Source: DATDOO01 sp035293245 (GTDB lineage: Bacteria; Pseudomonadota; Gammaproteobacteria; Methylococcales; Methylococcaceae). From it: 20,112 nucleotides of DNA. The notes under the pieces are model-generated. The model had not been told where the DNA came from. It saw nothing but the letters and a program-made list of their open reading frames with translations, and did not search any database. A program made the translations under genes and the position numbers. Within the stretch, counting starts at the first letter, position 1. Each line of letters opens with the position of its first letter. Below, piece after piece: positions 7,503-15,072 of this stretch. The stretch is from assembly GCA_035293245.1 (NCBI GenBank), contig DATDOO010000148.1:1-20112 (forward strand), read 5' to 3'.

Positions 7503-8957
7503 ATGAGCAACGGAACCATCGACCTCGGCGGTCTCAACGGCGGACAGCGGCTGGCCCTGCATTACTTCACGGTGGCCATCGTGCTGTTTGCGGCGCAGAT
7601 TCTGTTCGGTCTTTTGGCCGGCATCCAATTTGTCGCCCCGGATTTCCTTTACGGCGTGCTGGATTTCAACGTCAACCGCATGGTGCACATCAACGCCATG
7701 GTGGTGTGGATGCTGTACGGCTTCATCGGTGCGGTGTACTGGTTCCTGGAGGAGGAAAGCGGTGTTCCGGTCGCCGGCCTGGCGCTGGGCAAGCTGGCCT
7801 TTTGGGTACTGACCGCCGCAGTGACGGTGGTGGTGCTCGTCTACCTGCTGGTGCAGACCGGCGCGGGCGAAGACCTGACCATCTGGTTCGTCAACGAGGG
7901 CCGCGAATACATCGAGGCGCCGCGCTGGGCGGACATCGGCATCGTGGCGGTCATGCTGGTGTTTTTCTACAACGTCGCCGGCACCTTCAGCAAAGGCCGC
8001 TGGTCGGGCATTTCCGGCGTCCTGACCCTGGACCTGGTGGCGCTGGCCGGCCTGTACCTGGCGGGCATGTTCTACGTCACCAACATCACCGTGGACCAGT
8101 ACTGGTGGTGGTGGGTGATCCACTTGTGGGTGGAAGCCACCTGGGAAGTGCTGGTGGGCTGCATCATGGCCTGGAGCCTGATGAAGCTTCTCGGCGTAAG
8201 CCGCAACATCGTGCAGACCTGGCTGTACATCGAGGTGGCGCTGATGTTCGGCTCCGGCATCCTCGGCCTGGGACACCATTATTTCTGGATCGGCACCCCG
8301 GAATACTGGCTGACCATCGGCGGCTTTTTCTCCGCCCTGGAGCCGATCCCGCTGGTGGCGATGGTGGTGCATTCCATTTACGACGCCGGGGTGCACAAGT
8401 TCCGCAACAGCAACCACCCGGCGCTGGGCTGGGTCATCGCCCACGCCTTCGGCAATTTTCTGGGCGCGGGCGTGTGGGGCTTCATGCACACCCTGCCGCA
8501 GATCAACCTGTACACCCACGGCACCCAATGGTCGGCCTCCCACGGCCACCTGGCGTTTTTCGGCGCTTACGCCACCATCAACATCGCCTTCTTTTACCTG
8601 GCCGTCCAGAAAGCACGCGGCAACGTGTGGATGGGCGCGCAACTGGCGGACGGCGGCTGGAAGTGGAAATGGTCCATGGGGCTGCTCAACCTGGGCGTGA
8701 TCGGCATGACCGTGGCCTTGCTGATTGCCGGCTACGAGCAGTCCTTCGTCGAGCGCGCCGTGCACGGCTCCACCTGGGAAGGCTATTTCGCCGCCCAGTC
8801 CCACCCCTGGTTCCAGCAGGCCATGTTCTGGCGGCTGGCGTTCGGCGGCGTGACGGCGGCGGGTTTGGTGCTGTTGATCTGGGACTTGCTGACCATCGGC
8901 AAGGGCGAAATCCGCCGTGCGCCGGAGTTGCATCCGGAGCCGCAGGCAGCCGGCTAG
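7503..8957 (+). CDS. norB: Nitric oxide reductase catalytic subunit (NorB, cNOR type)
   Basis: A haem-copper-oxidase-superfamily membrane protein of 484 residues with about 12 TM helices, reducing 2 NO to N2O. Ligands are all present: His62 (low-spin haem side), His207 with Glu211 and Glu215 in HLWVEATWEVL, His258/His259 in GLGHHYFW for the non-haem iron FeB, Glu280 in LEPIPL, and His347/His349 in SHGHLAFFGAYA for the two haems. From 207 on, numbering coincides with that remembered for Pseudomonas aeruginosa NorB. The presence of FeB glutamates rather than the oxidase Tyr-His and the separate NorC argue for cNOR, not oxidase or qNOR. It follows norC by 3 nt and is closed by a terminator. No norQ, norD, norE or norF is adjacent. 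Confidence 0.93.
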   Translation: MSNGTIDLGGLNGGQRLALHYFTVAIVLFAAQILFGLLAGIQFVAPDFLYGVLDFNVNRMVHINAMVVWMLYGFIGAVYWFLEEESGVPVAGLALGKLAFWVLTAAVTVVVLVYLLVQTGAGEDLTIWFVNEGREYIEAPRWADIGIVAVMLVFFYNVAGTFSKGRWSGISGVLTLDLVALAGLYLAGMFYVTNITVDQYWWWWVIHLWVEATWEVLVGCIMAWSLMKLLGVSRNIVQTWLYIEVALMFGSGILGLGHHYFWIGTPEYWLTIGGFFSALEPIPLVAMVVHSIYDAGVHKFRNSNHPALGWVIAHAFGNFLGAGVWGFMHTLPQINLYTHGTQWSASHGHLAFFGAYATINIAFFYLAVQKARGNVWMGAQLADGGWKWKWSMGLLNLGVIGMTVALLIAGYEQSFVERAVHGSTWEGYFAAQSHPWFQQAMFWRLAFGGVTAAGLVLLIWDLLTIGKGEIRRAPELHPEPQAAG

Positions 8958-8978
8958 CAAAGCCCGGCGGACAGTAAG

Positions 8979-9012
8979 CGCCGGGGGCAGCGATGCTCCC
9001 GGCGTTTTCGTT
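8979..9012 (+). terminator. Rho-independent terminator after norB
   Basis: CGCCGGGGGC (8979-8988) pairs with GCTCCCGGCG (8995-9004) with one internal mismatch around a 6-nt loop, followed by TTTTCGTTT. It lies 22 nt after the norB stop and separates the nor cassette from gmk. Confidence 0.88.
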
Positions 9013-9075
9013 TCTGGCCTCCCCGCCTCCTTGTGCGGTAAATTTGCCCGCTTAGCCCAACGCGGACCCATCCCG

Positions 9076-9693
9076 ATGCCCCAAGGAACCCTGTACGTCG
9101 TCTCCGCCCCCTCCGGAGCGGGAAAAACCTCCCTGGTCAAGGCCTTGCATGAAAACGTGCCGGGGCTGGCCGTCTCCGTGTCCCACACCACCCGCGCCAT
9201 GCGTCCCGGCGAAATCGACGGCCAGGATTATCACTTCGTCGCTCCCGCGGTGTTTGAGCGCATGATCGCCGAAGGCGCTTTCCTGGAACACGCGCGGGTG
9301 TTCGACAACTATTACGGCACGTCCCAAGCCGCCGTGGAGGAATGCCTGCAGCGGGGCGAGGACGTGATCCTGGAGATCGACTGGCAGGGTGCCCGCCAGG
9401 TGCGGCGCCTGATGCCGGCTAGCGTAGGGGTTTTCATCCTGCCGCCTTCGCGGGAGATTTTGCGCCAGCGCCTCAAGGGACGCGGCCAGGACAGCGAGGC
9501 CATCATCGAACGGCGCATGAACGACGCCATCGCCGAAATGTCCCACTACCCGGAATACGACTACTTGGTGGTCAACGACGACTTCCCGCGCGCCCTGGAA
9601 TCCCTGCGCGAAATCGTGCACGCCAACCGCCTGCGCATCGCCCGGCAGGAACAAGTGCTTTCAAAGCTCCTGCAAGAACTGCTCAACGCCTGA
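9076..9693 (+). CDS. gmk: Guanylate kinase
   Basis: Phosphorylates GMP/dGMP to GDP/dGDP with ATP in the cytosol. The 205-residue product has the P-loop SAPSGAGKTS (10-19), the GMP-binding segment SVSHTTRAMRPGEIDGQDYHF, the YYGTS loop and ILEIDWQGARQVR, all standard. The start at ATG 9076 gives the normal length (about 205-207); the frame extends upstream through the norB terminator, which cannot be coding. The Shine-Dalgarno is weak. In many gammaproteobacteria gmk is followed by rpoZ and spoT; here proS follows after a 45-bp gap. Confidence 0.97.
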   Translation: MPQGTLYVVSAPSGAGKTSLVKALHENVPGLAVSVSHTTRAMRPGEIDGQDYHFVAPAVFERMIAEGAFLEHARVFDNYYGTSQAAVEECLQRGEDVILEIDWQGARQVRRLMPASVGVFILPPSREILRQRLKGRGQDSEAIIERRMNDAIAEMSHYPEYDYLVVNDDFPRALESLREIVHANRLRIARQEQVLSKLLQELLNA

Positions 9694-9738
9694 CACGCGG
9701 CCTTTTTTCAGCCTAAACCCCACGGAAAAATCCAACTC

Positions 9739-11472
9739 ATGCGCACCTCCCGCTTTCCCCTCAACACCCTCAAGGAAACCCCCAGCGACGCGGAAATCGT
9801 CAGCCATCAGCTCATGCTGCGCGCCGGCCTGATCCGCAAGCTGGCTGCCGGCCTGTACAACTGGCTGCCCGTCGGCCTCAAGGTGCTGCGCAAGGTGGAA
9901 CGCATCGTCCGCGAGGAAATGGAACGCGCCGGGGCGCTGGAAGTGTTCATGCCGGTGGTACAACCGGCGGAATTGTGGCAGGAATCCCACCGCTGGGAGT
10001 TCTACGGCCCGGAACTGGCGCGGCTCAAGGACCGCCACCAGCGCGAATTCTGCCTGGGGCCGACCCACGAAGAGATCATCACCGACCTGGCGCGCAACGA
10101 AATCAAGAGCTACAAACAACTGCCGGTCTGCTACTACCAGATCCAGACCAAGTTCCGCGACGAAATCCGCCCGCGCTTCGGCGTGATGCGCGCCCGCGAA
10201 TTCATCATGAAGGACGCCTATTCCTTCCACAACGATCAGGAGTCGCTGCAGGAAACCTATGAGGTGATGCACGACGCCTACAGCCGCATCTTCACCCGCT
10301 TAGGGCTGAAATTCCGCGCCGTGCGCGCCGACACCGGCGCCATCGGCGGCAGCCTGTCCCACGAATTTCACGTGCTGGCCGACTCGGGAGAAGATGCCAT
10401 CGCCTTCTGCCCAGAGTCCGACTACGCCGCCAACCTGGAGCTGGCGGAAGCCCTGGCACCCGCCGCGCCGCGCGCCGCGCCGACGCGGGACATGGAAAAA
10501 GTCGCCACGCCCGGCAAAAAGACCATCGCCGAGGTGAGCGATTTCCTCGGCGTTCCGCCGCAGAAAATCCTCAAGACCCTCGCCGTGGTACAGACCGTCG
10601 TCGACGCTGACGGCCAGGACCGCAACGTGTTCGTGCAGATTTACCTGCGGGGCGATCACGAGCTGAACGAGGTCAAGCTGGGGAAGATTCTGGGGCCCTA
10701 CCGGTTCGCCACCGAGGAAGAAATCGAAACCCACATGGGCTGCCGACCCGGCTATATCGGCCCGCTGAAGGCAGCCGCCGGGCCTGTTTACGCCGACCGC
10801 GCCGTCGCGAACTTGAGCGACTTCGTTTGCGGCGCCAACGAAGCGGGCTTCCATTTGACCGGCGTCAATTGGGAGCGCGACTTCGTCCTGCCTTCCGAGC
10901 CCCACATCATCGACATCCGGAACGTGATCGAGGGTGACCCAAGCCCGGACGGCAAGGGCACGCTCACCATCGCCCGCGGCATCGAAGTGGGCCATATCTT
11001 CCAGCTCGGCACCAAATACAGCGCCGCCATGCGCGCCGAAGTGCTGGACGAAAACGGCCAGAACCGCACCATGATCATGGGCTGCTACGGCATCGGCGTC
11101 ACCCGCGTGGTGGCCGCCGCCATCGAGCAGAACCACGACGACAAGGGCATCATCTGGCCGGAAGCCATCGCCCCGTTCCAGATCGCCCTGGTGCCGGTCA
11201 ACATGCACAACGCCCCGGCCGTGCAGGAAACGGTGGAACGGCTCTACAAGGAACTCGGCGCGGCCGGCTTCGAAGTCCTGTTCGACGACCGCAAGGCCCG
11301 CCCCGGCGTCATGTTCGCCGACATGGAACTGATCGGCATTCCCCACCGGGTGGTCCTGAGCGAACGCGGTCTGGCTGCCGGGACGGTGGAATACCGGGGG
11401 CGGCGCGATACGGCGAGCCAGGATGTGGCGCTGGCGGATGTGGTTGGGTTTTTGCGGGAAAAGCTGGGCTAA
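9739..11472 (+). CDS. proS: Prolyl-tRNA synthetase, bacterial type with editing insertion
   Basis: Charges tRNA-Pro with proline. The 577-residue length matches the bacterial type (E. coli 572). The class II core is visible: N-terminal LKETPSDAEIVSHQLMLRAG, motif 1 region ALEVFMPVVQPAELW, motif 2 FRDEIRPRFGVMRAREFIMK and motif 3 MGCYGIGVTRVVAAAIEQ. Between motifs 2 and 3 (about residues 225-400) lies the INS editing domain, which clears mischarged Ala-tRNA, with its KTIAEVSDFLGVPP entry. The C-terminal anticodon-binding domain begins around FQIALVPVNMHNAP. It may be cotranscribed with gmk, since no terminator separates them, although the Shine-Dalgarno is modest. Confidence 0.98.
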   Translation: MRTSRFPLNTLKETPSDAEIVSHQLMLRAGLIRKLAAGLYNWLPVGLKVLRKVERIVREEMERAGALEVFMPVVQPAELWQESHRWEFYGPELARLKDRHQREFCLGPTHEEIITDLARNEIKSYKQLPVCYYQIQTKFRDEIRPRFGVMRAREFIMKDAYSFHNDQESLQETYEVMHDAYSRIFTRLGLKFRAVRADTGAIGGSLSHEFHVLADSGEDAIAFCPESDYAANLELAEALAPAAPRAAPTRDMEKVATPGKKTIAEVSDFLGVPPQKILKTLAVVQTVVDADGQDRNVFVQIYLRGDHELNEVKLGKILGPYRFATEEEIETHMGCRPGYIGPLKAAAGPVYADRAVANLSDFVCGANEAGFHLTGVNWERDFVLPSEPHIIDIRNVIEGDPSPDGKGTLTIARGIEVGHIFQLGTKYSAAMRAEVLDENGQNRTMIMGCYGIGVTRVVAAAIEQNHDDKGIIWPEAIAPFQIALVPVNMHNAPAVQETVERLYKELGAAGFEVLFDDRKARPGVMFADMELIGIPHRVVLSERGLAAGTVEYRGRRDTASQDVALADVVGFLREKLG

Positions 11473-11511
11473 GGGGGCGCGAACGGTGCGCCTCCTGTCG
11501 TCGGCGACCTC

Positions 11512-11583
11512 CAGGAGTAGCGCGCTTCATCGCATTCGCCACATACTTAAAGAGCGGCTTTCACAAAACAAACAGGAGTAGCG
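11512..11583 (+). repeat. 11-bp direct repeat upstream of hicB
   Basis: CAGGAGTAGCG occurs at 11512-11522 and again at 11573-11583, where its AGGAG is the hicB Shine-Dalgarno. The intervening segment is AT-richer and presumably contains the hic promoter (CATACT near 11541-11546 is a weak -10 candidate). The repeat might be a duplication footprint or a shared regulatory site; nothing in the sequence decides this. Confidence 0.45.
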
Positions 11584-11586
11584 ATC

Positions 11587-11808
11587 ATGCAAAAACAACT
11601 CACGGCAATCATCGAGCGGGAGAAAGATGGATACGTCTCGCTTTGCCCGGAACTTGATATTGCCAGCCAGGGCGACACCGTCGAAGAAGCTCGAGAGAAT
11701 CTCCGGGAAGCGCTGGAGTTGTTTTTCGAAGCCGCCTCCCCCGAGGAAATTCAACAGCGCATGCATGGAGAAGTCTACGTGACCCATGTAGAGGTCGCTG
11801 TTGGGTAA
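11587..11808 (+). CDS. hicB: HicB family antitoxin
   Basis: A 73-residue protein of the HicB fold: QLTAIIEREKDGYVSLCPEL then IASQGDTVEEARENLREALELFFE is the diagnostic strand-strand-helix pattern of the partial RNase H-like HicB domain, which covers the HicA active site. AGGAG 9 nt upstream supports ATG 11587. It is the short form: after the HicB domain there is no room for the C-terminal helix-turn-helix or ribbon-helix-helix DNA-binding domain of longer HicB proteins, so autoregulation would need another mechanism. It precedes and overlaps the toxin gene by 8 nt. Confidence 0.92.
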   Translation: MQKQLTAIIEREKDGYVSLCPELDIASQGDTVEEARENLREALELFFEAASPEEIQQRMHGEVYVTHVEVAVG

Positions 11809-12022
11809 TCTCCTGCATCTGTCTGGAAGACAGGTTTGCGCCATTCTCATGCGCCACGGGTTCGTGGAGATGCGTCGGAGGGGAAGCCACATCGTGATGC
11901 AGAAACGACTCCCCGAAACCACGATTACCGTACCTGTCCCCGACCATCCGGAACTGAGGATCGGAACACTCCAGTCCGTCATTCGTCAGTCGGGCGTATC
12001 TCGGGCCGAGTTTGAATCATGA
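11801..12022 (+). CDS. hicA: HicA family toxin (mRNA interferase)
   Basis: A 73-residue HicA/YcfA-type double-stranded-RNA-binding-fold toxin that cleaves mRNA and arrests translation when unopposed. The N-terminus LLHLSGRQVCAILMRHGF and the RRRGSHIVM segment with catalytic His30 are the family signature; the tail DHPELRIGTLQSVIRQSGVS is also typical. The only sensible start is TTG 11801, inside the last codons of hicB, so the toxin is probably translated weakly and coupled to the antitoxin. Toxin and antitoxin both appear intact, and the module sits alone between proS and a cyclase gene, as mobile toxin-antitoxin cassettes often do. Confidence 0.92.
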   Translation: MGNLLHLSGRQVCAILMRHGFVEMRRRGSHIVMQKRLPETTITVPVPDHPELRIGTLQSVIRQSGVSRAEFES

Positions 12023-12427
12023 CCATACACCGTGTCGCTTCCACCGGGTGTGCTACGTGAATGCGGTTTGGCCGCCCGTTCGCGTAAGTTGGGTTAGCCG
12101 CTCCCGGCATAGCGCCAGTCGGCAGGGTGGGCCGCAACCAAATACAAAAGGAAACTGAGGAATTTCGAAGGACCGAATCGCGGACTTGCGGCACCTAAGC
12201 GGCCTCGTTATAAGACTCACCCCCGATAAACGGCCGCCCCCGCTTCCCGCATATTCCCGGCGCCGGCAGATCGAGCGCTTCCCAGACCACAACTTCCACA
12301 TCTTCCCGGATAGCCCGCTCCAGGCCGTGCGGATGGCTGCTGTCCCATGCGGCCACGGACGGGGACGGTGCACGGAAAATCGCCGTACACTACCCGCCAC
12401 AAAGCCCAAAATCGTTCCGCCACGCCC
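12023..12427. other. 405-bp intergenic region without a supportable gene
   Basis: No ORF here resembles a known protein. Around 12084-12100 the sequence GTAAGTTGGGTTAGCCG resembles one half of the GTAGGTTGGG-type dispersed palindromes also seen at 14994. The minus strand at about 12190-12360 has a short codon-like frame (SHPHGLERAIREDVEVVVWE) without a start or partner, possibly a gene remnant. A candidate promoter lies at 12186-12214. The region looks like eroded accessory DNA following the hicBA module. Confidence 0.4.
12186..12214 (+). promoter_or_regulatory. Weak candidate promoter for the cyclase gene
   Basis: TTGCGG (12186-12191, 3/6) and TATAAG (12209-12214, 5/6) are spaced by 17 nt. 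This would give a leader of about 200 nt before the cyclase ATG at 12428. A chance match is quite possible. Confidence 0.22.
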
Positions 12428-14527
12428 ATGACAAATTCCAAGCCGGTGCGCCGAGGTTTTACCCTCAGAACCAGCATACTGACGGCCTTTGTCTGCCTCC
12501 TGGCGGCCACGGTTCTGGCCATCGTCGGTTACAACTACTACAGCAACAAGAAAGTCATCCTGTCCCTGTCGAACGACCTGATCCAGCAGGCATCCCAGGC
12601 CACCATCGAAAAAACCCTGCGTTATCTGCTCCCTGCGGAAACGATCATGGAAATCAGCACCGGCATCAGCGCCCAGGGGACGCTCTCGGTGGAGGACAAA
12701 AAGGAGCTGGAGACCTACACCTCCAAGTTGCTGCAGTTCTACGACCGCCCTTCCATCTTCTACGGGGACGAGCGGGGCAACTTTCTCGGTTCCCGAAAAC
12801 TGGCGGACGGCAGGGTGCGCATTACCGTCATCGACCGCACGGTGCAGCCGCCCGTCCGTATCATGCGCGACAGGTCACCCGACGGCACCGAATCCGACGT
12901 GCCCAATATCGCTGGGGATATTCTGGACCCCCGAGTACGCCCCTGGTATACCGGCGCCAAGGATGGCAAAGGGATATTCTGGACGGATATGTACAACTTT
13001 TACGCCTCGAAAGCGCCGGGCGTAACCGTTTCCTATCCCGTGCGGGACAAGCATGGGAAATTCATCGGCGTGTTCGGCATGGATATCGAGCTGGACGAGA
13101 TTTGCAATTTCCTGCAGAGGCAGAAAGTCGGCAAGACCGGTTTGACGTTCATCGTCAACGAAAAGGACGAGATCATCGCCTTTCCGGACGTCTCCCGGCT
13201 TGTCAAAGAAGATGGAATGGGGTCGCGTTCCACGCATATCCGCATTGACGAGTTGGGCGAGGATTGGGTCAGTACCGCTTTTCTCGAATACCAGGCAACG
13301 AATAATCCCCGCTTTACCTTCGATCACTCGGGACACCGCTATATTGCTTCGTTTACCGCATTCCCGGAAACCTTCGCAAAACGCTGGAAAATCGTCCAGG
13401 TGGTTCCGGAAGACGACTTCGTCGGCGCCATCAAGTCCGCCCACGAAACCATGCTGCTGATTTCCCTGGCGATTCTGCTGTTGGGGGTGTTGCTGGCGGG
13501 CATCCTGGCAAAAAGCATTTCCCGACCCATTGCATCGCTCACGGCGGAAACGAAAAGGATCAAGGACCTCCAGTTGGGGAGCAACTTCGATATTTCTTCC
13601 CGGATATTGGAAATCCAGTCGATGGTGGAAGCGATTTCCGCCATGAAAAACGGTTTGAGGGCCTTCGAGCGTTATGTGCCTTCCGCACTGGTCCGACAGC
13701 TTATCCGGACGGGAGAGGAAACCCGGATCGGGGGAAAGAAGAAGGAACTGACGATCTTCTTTTCCGACATCGAAGGTTCCGCGCGTATTGCCGAGGAGAT
13801 GACGCCGGAATCCCTCATGCTGCATTTGTCGGAGTACCTTGAAGAACTGACCGGCATGATCATTGATCAGCGGGGCACGATCGACAAATACATCGGCGAC
13901 GCCGTCATGGCTTTTTGGGGGGCGCCGATCGACGAAAAGGACCATGCTTTCCTTGCATGCCGCGCCGCCCTCCTCTGCCAGAAGAGGCTGGTCGCCCTGA
14001 ATGCGCGCTGGGAACAAAGCGGAAAACCGTGCCTGCCGACCCGCATCGGCATCCATACCGGTGAAGCGGTCGTAGGCAACATCGGTTCCATGGAGCGCAT
14101 GAATTATTCGGTCATGGGCGATGCCGTCAATCTGGCCAGCCGCCTGGAATCCGCAAACAAGGCTTATGGCACGCGGATTATCGTCAGCCAGGCGACCTAT
14201 CAGCAGGTGGCGGACCGTTTCATATTTCGCCCTCTGGATATCATCGCCGTCCAGGGCAAGAAAAATGCGGTCAAGATTTACGAACTCGCGGCCGAATTGG
14301 ACGACGCAAGCGGGGATCGGCTGATGGCGTTGTCCAGGGAGTTCGCGTCCGGCTTCGCGGCTTATCAGGCGAAGGACTGGGACAAAGGGGCGGAGATATT
14401 CGGGCAACTGGCCGATCGGTTTCCCGGCGACAAGCCAGCCAAAATCTATTTCTCCCGATGCGACCGTTTTTCGAAGGAACCCCCTGCAACGGACTGGGAC
14501 GGGGTATTCCGTCTGGAATCCAAATAA
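12428..14527 (+). CDS. Membrane-bound dCache-HAMP class III adenylate/guanylate cyclase
   Basis: A 699-residue sensor cyclase. A TM at about 17-38 and a second at 342-364 enclose a periplasmic dCache domain (typical WYTGA, GVTVSYPV and GVFGMDIEL blocks); a HAMP follows (about 362-415), then the cyclase domain from about 440. Metal-binding Asp447 (FFSDIEGSA) and Asp491 (IGDAVMAFWG), purine-contacting Lys487, and transition-state residues Asn568 and Arg572 in GDAVNLASRLE are all present, so it should be active. Lys487 favours ATP over GTP. The tail (YQAKDWDKGAEIF to PATDWDGV) is the TPR-like end common in this family. ATG 12428 is chosen over an upstream ATG (12347) because it gives a normal basic n-region before the TM. 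Product cAMP is likely; the ligand is unknown. Confidence 0.92.
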   Translation: MTNSKPVRRGFTLRTSILTAFVCLLAATVLAIVGYNYYSNKKVILSLSNDLIQQASQATIEKTLRYLLPAETIMEISTGISAQGTLSVEDKKELETYTSKLLQFYDRPSIFYGDERGNFLGSRKLADGRVRITVIDRTVQPPVRIMRDRSPDGTESDVPNIAGDILDPRVRPWYTGAKDGKGIFWTDMYNFYASKAPGVTVSYPVRDKHGKFIGVFGMDIELDEICNFLQRQKVGKTGLTFIVNEKDEIIAFPDVSRLVKEDGMGSRSTHIRIDELGEDWVSTAFLEYQATNNPRFTFDHSGHRYIASFTAFPETFAKRWKIVQVVPEDDFVGAIKSAHETMLLISLAILLLGVLLAGILAKSISRPIASLTAETKRIKDLQLGSNFDISSRILEIQSMVEAISAMKNGLRAFERYVPSALVRQLIRTGEETRIGGKKKELTIFFSDIEGSARIAEEMTPESLMLHLSEYLEELTGMIIDQRGTIDKYIGDAVMAFWGAPIDEKDHAFLACRAALLCQKRLVALNARWEQSGKPCLPTRIGIHTGEAVVGNIGSMERMNYSVMGDAVNLASRLESANKAYGTRIIVSQATYQQVADRFIFRPLDIIAVQGKKNAVKIYELAAELDDASGDRLMALSREFASGFAAYQAKDWDKGAEIFGQLADRFPGDKPAKIYFSRCDRFSKEPPATDWDGVFRLESK

Positions 14528-14622
14528 GAAACGGACGTGGCGTACCGGTGCGCCGTCAGCCTTTCCTTCCCATCGGGAAGCTGCCGCCGTTACCATCCAG
14601 CCGTTCCCTCTTCCGGTCCACC

Positions 14623-14769
14623 ATGAACATCGTCCTGTTCGGAATCGTCGTCTACGTCTCGTGCCAGTTGCTAATCGGCGTCCTGATGACGCGCCGGGTC
14701 AAGACCGAGGCGGATTACCTGCTCGCTGGCCTGGGCCTGGAAAATACAAAGGGGACGGATTTATTTTAG
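14623..14769 (+). pseudogene. Truncated sodium:solute symporter (SSF) N-terminus
   Basis: The first 36 or so codons, MNIVLFGIVVYVSCQLLIGV then LMTRRVKTEADYLLAG, are the typical opening of SSF-family symporters (first TM, then the ADYLLAG-R-L loop). After LLAG the frame degenerates (LGLENTKGTDLF) and stops at 14767. No further symporter sequence follows before the next gene, which is on the other strand. The break coincides with AAAGGGGACGGATTTATTTT (about 14749-14768), which I recall as a dispersed sequence near IS200/REP-associated transposases in other gammaproteobacteria. The best reading is a gene destroyed by insertion or deletion; a functional 48-residue peptide is unlikely. Confidence 0.7.
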
Positions 14770-14783
14770 CGAGGTAGCACGGA

Positions 14784-14800
14784 CGCCCCGCCTCGGGGCG
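14784..14800. repeat. Perfect GC-rich hairpin
   Basis: CGCCCCG (14784-14790) and CGGGGCG (14794-14800) form a perfect 7-bp stem around CCT, just past the symporter stub. There is no U-run, so it is not an intrinsic terminator; it is probably part of the repeat scar. Confidence 0.6.
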
Positions 14801-14900
14801 TTCGGAAGCGGCACCAGCCAATACCGCCACCGATTGGTAATTTACCACCCCATTCAAGGTGGATTTGCACGAATCGACAGCATTGCCGCGTCGGCGCTGT

Positions 14901-14934
14901 TTCCCGGACGCGCTGACGCGCCTCCGGGCTACGA
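14901..14934. repeat. REP-like palindrome, long copy
   Basis: TTCCCGGA and TCCGGGCTACG flank an inner GCG-CTGA-CGC hairpin. Read on the minus strand it begins CGTAGCCCGGA and ends TCCGGGAA, the form of dispersed extragenic palindromes in many gammaproteobacteria. A shortened copy lies at 16112-16134. Confidence 0.7.
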
Positions 14935-14993
14935 GCCGCGATTTGTACGCTGCCGAGCATCGCAGGAGAAAAGCGATGAGGGGCGCAGGACCG

Positions 14994-15071
14994 TAGGTTG
15001 GGCTGACGAAAGGAAGCCCAACATAACGAGGCCATGTTGATCGTTGGGGTTCGTATACTCGCCCCAACCTT
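14994..15071. repeat. Compound palindromic repeat (GTAGGTTGGGC type)
   Basis: Two hairpins are nested in a larger imperfect palindrome. GTTGGGCT pairs with AGCCCAAC (about 14997-15022), and GTTGGGG pairs with CCCCAAC (about 15043-15068); outer AGGTTGGGC and GCCCCAACCT are also complementary, as are the inner CAACAT and ATGTTG. It ends two bases before the stop of the convergent gene and may act as that gene's mRNA 3' structure. Confidence 0.7.
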
Positions 15072-15072
15072 T

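Larger units (their letters stand above)
14770..15072. other. 303-bp repeat-rich scar region
   Basis: No gene is supported between the symporter stub and the convergent DUF6635-like gene. The region consists of short palindromic units: the hairpin at 14784-14800, a REP-like unit at 14901-14934 and a compound palindrome at 14994-15071. Open frames across it show no protein-like composition. Confidence 0.55.

Noticed and set aside
7389..9200. 603-codon open frame on the minus strand across norB
   Set aside because: It is antisense to norB, whose haem and FeB ligands are all in place. The frame is His/Gln/Val-rich, typical of the reverse of GC-rich membrane-protein codons, and also runs through the terminator and into gmk.
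9694..9738. T-run (TTTTTT) between gmk and proS as a terminator
   Set aside because: No stable stem precedes the T-run, so an intrinsic terminator is not supported.
12217..12522. 101-codon minus-strand frame across the cyclase start
   Set aside because: It overlaps the supported cyclase N-terminus, has no family resemblance and no good ribosome-binding site.
14834..15040. Short open frames between the symporter stub and the DUF6635-like gene
   Set aside because: They run through palindromic repeats, lack Shine-Dalgarno sequences and show no protein-like pattern.
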